Part shown: piece after piece, positions 6,700-11,726 of the stretch | Numbering within the stretch: position 1 is the first letter of the stretch | How the letters are laid out: the number at the start of each line of letters is the position of its first letter | From: JAKALQ01 sp963978265 | GTDB taxonomy: Bacteria; Actinomycetota; Actinomycetes; S36-B12; UBA5976 | Direction of reading: 5' to 3' | DNA length: 11,726 nucleotides | Assembly (NCBI GenBank): GCA_963978265.1 | Contig: CAXBQV010000053.1 | Span: 1 to 11,726, forward strand | Notes under the pieces: generated by a model | What the model was told of the DNA's origin: nothing | Seen by the model: the letters and a program-made list of their open reading frames with translations, nothing else | Database searches by the model: none | Translations under genes and position numbers: made by a program

Positions 6700-6705
6700 C
6701 AAAGG

Positions 6706-6749
6706 ATTCGGCCGGTCACACGTTGTGGAGACCGTGTGACCGGCCGAAT
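6706..6749 (+). terminator. Perfect 17-bp hairpin between binding-protein and ATPase genes
   Basis: Arms 6706-6722 and 6733-6749 pair without a mismatch around a 10-base loop (TTGTGGAGAC). The stem is GC-rich (for example GGCCGGTCACACG against its complement). No T-run follows, only TTACCCC, so it is not a standard intrinsic terminator. In binding-protein transporters such a structure usually protects the upstream mRNA or causes partial termination, giving more binding protein than ATPase. The structure is seen; the role is inferred. Confidence 0.8.
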
Positions 6750-6769
6750 TACCCCAGAGAGGAGTACGC

Positions 6770-8275
6770 ATGGAACAGCAGCCCACACAGACCAAAGCGC
6801 TGGTCGTGCGTGACCTGACAAAGTCCTATGCAGGTGTAACCGTATTGCACGCGGTGAACCTGAGCGTGACCTCCGGCAAGGTCGTCGGTCTCATCGGCGA
6901 AAACGGGGCGGGCAAGTCCACGACGAGCAGCATCATCGCCGGCATTGTGCAGCCCGACAGTGGCTCGATGACCCTCGACGGTCAGGACTACTCACCGCAC
7001 AGCCCGGCGAACGCCCTCGAGTCCGGCGTGGCCCTCATCCATCAGGAGATCCGGATGGTTCCGGCACTCTCCGTGGCCGAGAACATCTTCCTCGGCCGAC
7101 TTCCGATTTCCGGCGGCAAAGTTGATCGTGCACTGATCAATGAGCGTTCCGCCGAAGCACTCCGCAAGCTCGGAGTGAACATCGATCCTCGACGTCCCGT
7201 GCAGGGTCTGTCGATTGCACTGCAGCAGAGCATCGAGATTGCGAAAGCAATCACGCGCGATCCTCGCTACGTCATCTTCGACGAGCCGTCTGCATCGCTC
7301 ACCGAGAAGGAAACCGACCGAGTACTCGGTCAGATCCAGGTGCTGCGCGATCACGGTGCAGGCATCATCTACATCTCCCACCGGCTCCAGGAGATTCGCG
7401 ACATCGCGAATGAAATCGTCTGCATGCGCGACGGCCGGGTCGTGAAAACCTGGGACACCGGCAATGTGGAGACCGATGAGCTCGTCAAGGCGATGGTGGG
7501 CCGCGATGTCGTTTACGCGCATCAAGAACCGAAGCCTGCCGGTCACAAGACGGTGATCGAGGTCCGGGATCTTGGTCGCAGTGGAGTGTTCGAGAACATC
7601 AACTTCGCGGTGGCTGAGGGCGAGATCCTCGGGATCGCCGGTCTCGTCGGCGCTGGACGCACTGAAGTCGTCCGCGCGATCGCAGGTGCTGACCGTGCGG
7701 ACTCCGGCGAAGTCCTCGTCGAAGGGCAGCCGATCAAGCTCCGGAGTCCAGGACACGCAGTGCGAGCTGGCGTTGTGATGGTGCCGGAGGACCGCAAACA
7801 ACAGGGCCTCAATCTGACACTCGATTCCGCACGCAATATTGCGTCACCGTGGGAGCGGATTCTGCGCAAGTCCGGTCTTGTGACCAAGTCATGGGTCAAT
7901 GACATCGCTGAAGTCAGTCGGAGTGCATTCGACATCCGCGGCGATGTGAACAGCCCGGTCGTGCGCCTCTCCGGCGGTAATCAGCAGAAGGTACTGCTCG
8001 CGAAATGGCTGGTGCAGCAGCCAAAAGTGCTGATCCTCGACGAGCCAACGCGTGGCGTCGACGTCGGCGCGAAACTCTCGATCTACGAGATCATCCGCGA
8101 AACCGCAGCGCGCGGTGTCGCCGTGATCGTCGTTTCCTCCGAGCTCGAAGAAGTTCTCGGATTGGCACATCGCATCCTCGTGATGTCCGGCGGACGCCAG
8201 ATGGCCGTCCTGCCCCGCACTGAAGCAACCTCCGAGGCGGTCATGAGCCTCGCCGTACCGCAAACAGCAGCATGA
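6770..8275 (+). CDS. Sugar ABC transporter ATP-binding protein, tandem NBD (RbsA-like)
   Basis: A 501-residue cytoplasmic ATPase with two fused nucleotide-binding domains, the normal form and length for the RbsA/MglA/XylG group that powers monosaccharide and polyol import. Domain 1: A-loop Tyr20, Walker A GENGAGKST (residues 43-51), signature LSIALQQSIEIAKA (about 145), Walker B VIFDEPSASL (about 167-176), then the H-loop SHR. Domain 2: degenerate Walker A GLVGAGRTEVVRAI (about 290) lacking the GKS/T, intact signature LSGGNQQKVLLAKWL (about 400) and Walker B LILDEPTRGVDVGAK (about 420). One degenerate site is usual in this family. The start at 6770 follows GAGAGGAGTACGC. The gene ends in ATGA overlapping a possible upstream start of the permease, showing tight coupling. 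Confidence 0.95.
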   Translation: MEQQPTQTKALVVRDLTKSYAGVTVLHAVNLSVTSGKVVGLIGENGAGKSTTSSIIAGIVQPDSGSMTLDGQDYSPHSPANALESGVALIHQEIRMVPALSVAENIFLGRLPISGGKVDRALINERSAEALRKLGVNIDPRRPVQGLSIALQQSIEIAKAITRDPRYVIFDEPSASLTEKETDRVLGQIQVLRDHGAGIIYISHRLQEIRDIANEIVCMRDGRVVKTWDTGNVETDELVKAMVGRDVVYAHQEPKPAGHKTVIEVRDLGRSGVFENINFAVAEGEILGIAGLVGAGRTEVVRAIAGADRADSGEVLVEGQPIKLRSPGHAVRAGVVMVPEDRKQQGLNLTLDSARNIASPWERILRKSGLVTKSWVNDIAEVSRSAFDIRGDVNSPVVRLSGGNQQKVLLAKWLVQQPKVLILDEPTRGVDVGAKLSIYEIIRETAARGVAVIVVSSELEEVLGLAHRILVMSGGRQMAVLPRTEATSEAVMSLAVPQTAA

Positions 8276-8284
8276 GCATTTCGC

Positions 8285-8290
8285 AAGGAG
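8285..8290 (+). promoter_or_regulatory. Ribosome binding site of the permease gene
   Basis: AAGGAG, five bases before the ATG at 8296. It is inside the extended reading frame that opens at 8272, and decides for the shorter start. Confidence 0.7.
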
Positions 8291-8295
8291 TGAAT

Positions 8296-9303
8296 ATGGC
8301 TCTTGACCAGAACCTGCAGGGCGAAGTCGCAGCGACTGCCAAGGCAGACAAGTCCGCCGGATTCGTGCGCCGGGTCCTCGGCGCGTTCGGTGGACCGACC
8401 ATCGGTCTCATTGTGATGTGCATCGCGCTCACATTCATTTCCGAGTACTTCTTCACCGCCGACAACCTCAGCAATGTGCTGAACCAGATTTCCGACGTGG
8501 GCATCATGGCAGCGGGTGCAACATTGGTGATCCTGATCGCGGGCATCGATCTCTCCGTGGCAGGCAACATGGCCCTCACCATGATGTTCACCGCCTGGCT
8601 CTATGCCGAGAAGCAGTGGCCGTTCGTCATCACGTTGGTCGCCGGACTCGCGCTCGGCGCCCTCGTCGGATTGGTCAACGGCCTGCTCGCCACCTACGGG
8701 CGTGTGCAGGCATTCGTCGCGACCCTGGCAACCATGTCCGCCTGCCTCGGTTTGGCACTCGTCATCACCAACGGCAATACCATCAACGGATTCCCGGAGT
8801 GGTTCGTCAACCTCACGAGTGCCGAGCTTTTCGGCTTCATCCCGCTGCAGGCAGTGCTGATGATCGCAATCTATGCAGCACTTGCGTTCTGGCTGCGCTT
8901 CCGTCCGAGTGGACGGGCTCTGTACGCAATCGGTGGCAATGAGGAAGTCGCACGTCTTTCCGGTATCCCCGTGCGTCTCACCAAGACGTTCGTGTACATG
9001 ATCGCCGGCGCACTCGCAGCAGTTGCCGGATGGATCAATATGTCGACGCTCGATTCGGCGCAGCCGACGGCCGGCGCGAACTACCTGCTCAACGTCATCG
9101 CCGTGGTCGTGATCGGTGGCGCGAGTCTCTCCGGTGGCGTCGGTTCCATGGGAAGCACCTTCATCGGTCTGCTCATCATCGGCGTACTGAACAACGGTCT
9201 CGGACTCACGGGCGTCAACCCCAATCTTCAGCCGGTCGTCGTTGGCGCAGTGATTCTCGCTGCTGTCCTCACCGACCGGAAGGCACGTAAGAACCACGCA
9301 TAG
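8296..9303 (+). CDS. Sugar ABC transporter permease (RbsC-like, BPD_transp_2)
   Basis: A 335-residue integral membrane permease that forms the channel of the RbsABC-type importer, presumably as a homodimer. After a hydrophilic N-terminus of about 25 residues come multiple hydrophobic segments (for example PTIGLIVMCIALTFISEYFF, VGIMAAGATLVILIAGIDLS, FVITLVAGLALGALVGLVNG, VLMIAIYAALAFWL, FVYMIAGALAAVAGWI, NVIAVVVIGGASLSGG and VVVGAVILAAVLTD). The cytoplasmic loop GGNEEVARLSGIPV is the ATPase-coupling element typical of the family, and the AGIDLSVAGNMAL motif is also diagnostic. An ATG at 8272 overlaps the ATPase stop (ATGA) and would add 8 residues; the ATG at 8296 has the far better ribosome site. 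Length is normal. Substrate is not readable from the sequence. Confidence 0.92.
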   Translation: MALDQNLQGEVAATAKADKSAGFVRRVLGAFGGPTIGLIVMCIALTFISEYFFTADNLSNVLNQISDVGIMAAGATLVILIAGIDLSVAGNMALTMMFTAWLYAEKQWPFVITLVAGLALGALVGLVNGLLATYGRVQAFVATLATMSACLGLALVITNGNTINGFPEWFVNLTSAELFGFIPLQAVLMIAIYAALAFWLRFRPSGRALYAIGGNEEVARLSGIPVRLTKTFVYMIAGALAAVAGWINMSTLDSAQPTAGANYLLNVIAVVVIGGASLSGGVGSMGSTFIGLLIIGVLNNGLGLTGVNPNLQPVVVGAVILAAVLTDRKARKNHA

Positions 9304-9323
9304 GCGTGAACGAAAGGAACGAC

Positions 9324-10316
9324 ATGTCGACCCCGCTCGACAAGCAGACACTGCTCGAGATGCAACGCCGCATGCTGCGCATCCGTCATTTCGACGATCG
9401 TGCGTCGAAGATGCTCAAGCGCGGCTATATCCCGGGTGCGCTTCACACGAGCATCGGCCAAGAGGCGCAGGTCGTCGGCGCATGCATGGCACTGGGCGAT
9501 TCGGATTACATGACGGGCAACCACCGTAGCCACGGGCATCCGATCGGCAAGGGGTCGCCGTTGCGTCCGTTGATGGCAGAACTCGTCGGCAAGGCAACCG
9601 GCATCTGCAAGGGCAAGGGTGGCTCCCTGCATCTCGCGGACTTCTCGGTCGGCAGTCTCGGCGAATCCGGCATCGTGGGCGGCAACATCCCGATTGCACT
9701 CGGCGCGGGACTCAGTGCGAAGGTGCTCGGCAACGGCAAGGTTGCGCTGTCGTTCTTCGGCGACGGTGCCGCCAATCAGGGTTCGCTCTACGAGTCGATG
9801 AACATGGCTGGCGTCTGGAAGCTGCCCGTGATCTTCCTGTGCGAGAACAACCACTACGCGCTCTCGACCCCGGCACATACCGTGACATCCGGTCGCATCG
9901 TTGATCGCGCGGCGGGCTTCAACATTCCCGGCGTACGCGTTGAGAACGGGCAAGACGTGCTCGCGGTGTACGAAGCCGTGGCTGCTGCTGTTGCACGCGC
10001 ACGTGCAGGCGAAGGACCTACGCTCATTGAAGTCATGACCTACCGCTTCCGTGAGCATTCTGAAGGGCTGAAGCTCGGCGTCGACTACCGCGACGCGGAT
10101 GAGAAGGAGATCTGGCTCGGTCGCGATCCCATCGTCATCTTCCGCGACCATCTGGTGGCCTCCGGGCTCGCCTCATCCGAGGAACTCGATGCGCTCGAGC
10201 AGGAAGTGCTGGCGGAAGTCGAGGACGCATTCGAATTCAGTCAGTCCAGTCCGTACCCCGATGCGACCGTGGCATTCGAAGACTTGTACACCGAACCGGT
10301 TGGAGCGGGCCGATGA
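9324..10316 (+). CDS. Thiamine-diphosphate 2-oxoacid/acetoin dehydrogenase-type E1 component, alpha subunit
   Basis: A 330-residue E1 alpha subunit. With the beta subunit it forms an alpha2beta2 enzyme that decarboxylates a 2-keto acid, or cleaves an alpha-hydroxyketone as in acetoin dehydrogenase, and passes the acyl group to a lipoyl domain. The ThDP/Mg motif GDGAANQGSLYESMNMAG through LPVIFLCENN spans residues 146-176 and is complete (GDG to NN). The entrance block IPGALHTSIGQEAQVVGACMAL and the metal-side KGKGGSLHLAD are typical. The lobe after YRFREHSEG carries the conserved His. At 330 residues it is the short form found in acetoin and branched/pyruvate E1 alpha of Gram-positives. Start at 9324 follows GAAAGGAAC; a frame from 9306 is less likely. 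Stop overlaps the beta-subunit start by ATGA, implying coupled translation. Placement in a sugar-transport operon favours a specialised substrate over bulk pyruvate; which one is unknown. Confidence 0.92.
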   Translation: MSTPLDKQTLLEMQRRMLRIRHFDDRASKMLKRGYIPGALHTSIGQEAQVVGACMALGDSDYMTGNHRSHGHPIGKGSPLRPLMAELVGKATGICKGKGGSLHLADFSVGSLGESGIVGGNIPIALGAGLSAKVLGNGKVALSFFGDGAANQGSLYESMNMAGVWKLPVIFLCENNHYALSTPAHTVTSGRIVDRAAGFNIPGVRVENGQDVLAVYEAVAAAVARARAGEGPTLIEVMTYRFREHSEGLKLGVDYRDADEKEIWLGRDPIVIFRDHLVASGLASSEELDALEQEVLAEVEDAFEFSQSSPYPDATVAFEDLYTEPVGAGR

Positions 10317-11326
10317 GCATCATGACCTACCTCGGCGCCATCGGTGCCGCACAGCGCGAAGCGCTCAATGCTGACGAACGCGTCGTGCTCATCGGTGAAG
10401 ACGTCGAAGCAAACGTGTACGGCACCACAGGCGGTACCGGGAAGAGCCGTGCCGCTGAAGGTGACTTCCTCCAGACGTTCGGTCGCAATCGCATTCGCAA
10501 CACCCCGATCTCCGAGGAGTCCATCGTCGGTGCAGCTGCAGGTGCTGCGATGACCGGTCTGCGCCCAATTGTCGATCTGTCGTATTCGTCGTTCCTGTAC
10601 ATGGCGATGGACCAGTTCGTGAACCAGGTCGCCAAGAACCGGTACATGTTCGGCGGTCAGGCATCACTTCCGGTCGTGTTCCGGTCGGCGATGTTCTACG
10701 GGCTCAACACCGGCGCACATCACTCGGACCGTCCGTACCCGATGTTCATGAACGTCCCCGGCTTGAAGATCATCGCCCCCGCATCCCCGTCGGACGCAAA
10801 GGGACTGCTCCGCAGTGCGATCGACTCCGACGATCCTGTGCTCTCCTTCGAAGCGTGCCCGTTGTGGGGCATGAAGGAGGAAGTGCAGGACGAGGAGTAC
10901 TTCATCCCGCTCGGTCAGGGACGCACCCTGCGCGAGGGATCCGATCTCACGATCATCGCCGTGTCCGGCGGTGTCGTTGAAGCCACCTTCGCCGCAGATG
11001 CATTGAAGGAGGAGGGCATCTCCGTCGAGCTGTTCGATCCGCGCACATTGACGCCTCTCGACGTCGAAGGCATCCTCAATGCAGCCACCAAGACTGGTCG
11101 CGTCATCGTGGTCGACCCCGCACACCGCACCTGCGGAGCTGCTGCGGAAATCTCGGCCCTGGTCGCAGAGCATGCATTCGACACCCTGAAGTCGCCGATC
11201 ACGCGCATCACAGCGCCCGATATGCAGATCCCGTTCAGCCCCGCGCTGGAGAAGCAGTTCTACCCACGTCGGGAAGGCATCGCCGCAAAGGTGCGCGAAG
11301 TCCTCGGCGTCAAAGCAATGGCCTGA
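10313..11326 (+). CDS. Thiamine-diphosphate 2-oxoacid/acetoin dehydrogenase-type E1 component, beta subunit
   Basis: A 337-residue E1 beta subunit of normal length (about 325-340). The opening VVLIGEDVEANVYGTTGGTGKS corresponds to the GEDV-x-x-x-GG motif of the family. The catalytic glutamate that activates the ThDP pyrimidine ring is most likely E68 in TPISEESIVGAAAGAAMTGLRP (given here as TPISEES followed by IVGAAAGAAMTGL). The core block SSFLYMAMDQFVNQVAKNRY and GGQASLPVVFRS form the Pyr domain; a transketolase C-terminal domain follows from about residue 205 (LTIIAVSGGVVEATFAADAL). The active-site block has HHSDRPYPMFMNVPGLKI, where pyruvate-type relatives usually read HSQ-type residues; the shift may reflect substrate choice. 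It overlaps the alpha gene by ATGA, and a further 23 bases separate it from the lipoyl gene. Confidence 0.92.
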   Translation: MSIMTYLGAIGAAQREALNADERVVLIGEDVEANVYGTTGGTGKSRAAEGDFLQTFGRNRIRNTPISEESIVGAAAGAAMTGLRPIVDLSYSSFLYMAMDQFVNQVAKNRYMFGGQASLPVVFRSAMFYGLNTGAHHSDRPYPMFMNVPGLKIIAPASPSDAKGLLRSAIDSDDPVLSFEACPLWGMKEEVQDEEYFIPLGQGRTLREGSDLTIIAVSGGVVEATFAADALKEEGISVELFDPRTLTPLDVEGILNAATKTGRVIVVDPAHRTCGAAAEISALVAEHAFDTLKSPITRITAPDMQIPFSPALEKQFYPRREGIAAKVREVLGVKAMA

Positions 11327-11349
11327 GGGCCACAACGAAAGGAAACATC

Positions 11350-11589
11350 ATGCGCGTCGACGTACTCCTTCCCCAATGGGGAATGGGCATGAGCGAAGGC
11401 GTCATCAACGCTTGGCTCAAGCAGATTGGCGACGACGTCGTCGAAGATGAGCCGATTGCAGATGTCAGTGCAGAGAAGGTTGACGAGGAGTTGTTGGCTC
11501 CAGCAACCGGCAAGCTCGTCGAAATCCTGTTCGAGCCCGGCGACACCGTTGAGGTTCGCACGATCGTTGCAGTCATCGAGACCGCGTAG
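11350..11589 (+). CDS. Free-standing lipoyl-domain protein (79 aa)
   Basis: A complete 79-residue protein that is nothing but a biotinyl/lipoyl domain. It starts VDVLLPQWGMGMSEGVINAW, matching the MPxxGxxxxEGxIxxW opening of lipoyl domains of E2 enzymes. The expected lipoylated lysine is K43 in DVSAEKVDEEL (codon at 11476-11478), at the tip of the hairpin, and the second half APATGKLVEILFEPGDTVEV completes the repeat. It ends VAVIETA with a stop; no peripheral-subunit binding domain or acyltransferase follows. The next gene is a flavoprotein 14 bases on. It presumably takes the acyl group from the E1 pair encoded just upstream. Translation signal: ACGAAAGGAAA upstream of 11350, nearly the same as for the E1 alpha gene. 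Domain call is firm; its role as a free carrier is inferred. Confidence 0.9.
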   Translation: MRVDVLLPQWGMGMSEGVINAWLKQIGDDVVEDEPIADVSAEKVDEELLAPATGKLVEILFEPGDTVEVRTIVAVIETA

Positions 11590-11603
11590 TCAAGAGAAGG
11601 ATC

Positions 11604-11726
11604 ATGACCACCGAGAACAACACCTACGACGTGATCGTCGTCGGTGCCGGCATCAACGGAATCGGCATCGCACGCGATGCCGTGCTCCGTGGACTCTCGG
11701 TGTTGCTGATCGAACAGGAAGACGTC
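11604..11726 (+). CDS. Second GlpD-like FAD-dependent dehydrogenase (partial, 5' end only)
   Basis: Only the first 41 residues are in the window: MTTENNTYDVIVVGAGINGIG followed by IARDAVLRGLSVLLIEQEDV. This is a Rossmann FAD-binding start: strand YDVIVVG, the GAGINGIG glycine motif at residues 14-21, and the acidic end of strand two (LLIEQED). The INGIGIARDAVLRGLSV stretch is the pattern of the GlpD family, close to but distinct from the upstream GlpD-like gene (GGGITGVGAALDAATRG), so it is a second paralogue and not a duplicate. Start at 11604 follows GAGAAGGAT. It is the last gene seen in the operon, and its position after the E1 and lipoyl genes implies a role in the same pathway. The rest of the protein, including the catalytic residues, is beyond the edge; substrate not inferable. 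Confidence 0.8.
   Translation, partial: MTTENNTYDVIVVGAGINGIGIARDAVLRGLSVLLIEQEDV

Noticed and set aside
5665..6795. 376-codon open frame on the minus strand
   Set aside because: Antisense to the binding-protein gene, Leu/Asp/Cys-rich composition, no domain, and it would cross the operon promoter and hairpin.
8272..8295. ATG overlapping the ATPase stop (ATGA) as permease start
   Set aside because: No ribosome site before it, whereas the ATG at 8296 has AAGGAG five bases upstream; it cannot be fully excluded.
8083..9351. 422-codon open frame on the minus strand
   Set aside because: It lies fully opposite the ATPase and permease genes, has a very Asp/Glu/Cys/His-rich composition with no recognisable domain, and is explained as a shadow of GC-rich coding sequence.
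9228..10151. 307-codon open frame on the minus strand
   Set aside because: Antisense to the permease end and E1 alpha gene; no domain, biased composition, no ribosome site of note.

Overview
The window looks like a chromosomal segment of a moderately high-GC actinobacterium. The signs are G/C-ending codons, AGGAGG- or GAAAGGA-type ribosome sites, a GlpD of the kind common in actinobacteria, and a small membrane protein with an N-terminal CNIG motif. I cannot name a genus. The two substrate-binding proteins have Sec signal peptides but no lipobox cysteine, which is a little unusual for a monoderm.

Layout. (1) Positions 1-1322, minus strand: the start of an ATP-binding subunit (cut by the left edge), preceded by a sulfonate/nitrate/taurine-type binding protein. 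This stretch looks less GC-rich than the rest and seems functionally separate. (2) 1426-1806, plus: a small membrane protein of unknown function. (3) 1810-2757, minus: a SorC-family regulator, divergent from (4) 2853-4550, plus: an FAD-dependent glycerol-3-phosphate dehydrogenase-type enzyme. (5) 4551-5528, minus: a second SorC-family regulator, whose stop codon abuts that of the dehydrogenase. (6) 5737 to the right edge, plus: a tight operon of ribose-type binding protein, double ATPase, permease, E1 alpha, E1 beta, a 79-residue lipoyl-domain protein and the start of a second GlpD-like flavoprotein.

Working together, regions 3-6 look like an inducible system for uptake and oxidation of a polyol or related sugar. 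The combination of SorC regulator, GlpD-like dehydrogenase and RbsABC-type transporter matches the parts list of known erythritol-type polyol loci (EryD, EryB and EryE/F/G in Brucella and rhizobia). The uncommon addition is a thiamine-diphosphate E1 pair with a free-standing lipoyl protein. That suggests a step in which a keto or hydroxyketo intermediate is cleaved to an acyl-CoA, as acetoin dehydrogenase does. The substrate is not determined by the sequence. No E2 acyltransferase, E3, kinase or isomerase lies in the window; they may lie beyond the right edge.

Regulatory DNA is clear in three places. A 25-bp inverted repeat lies between the second SorC gene and the transport operon. A cluster of TGTGC half-sites spaced 10-11 bp lies between the first SorC gene and glpD. 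A perfect 17-bp hairpin lies between the binding-protein and ATPase genes. No rRNA, tRNA, CRISPR array or insertion sequence was seen.
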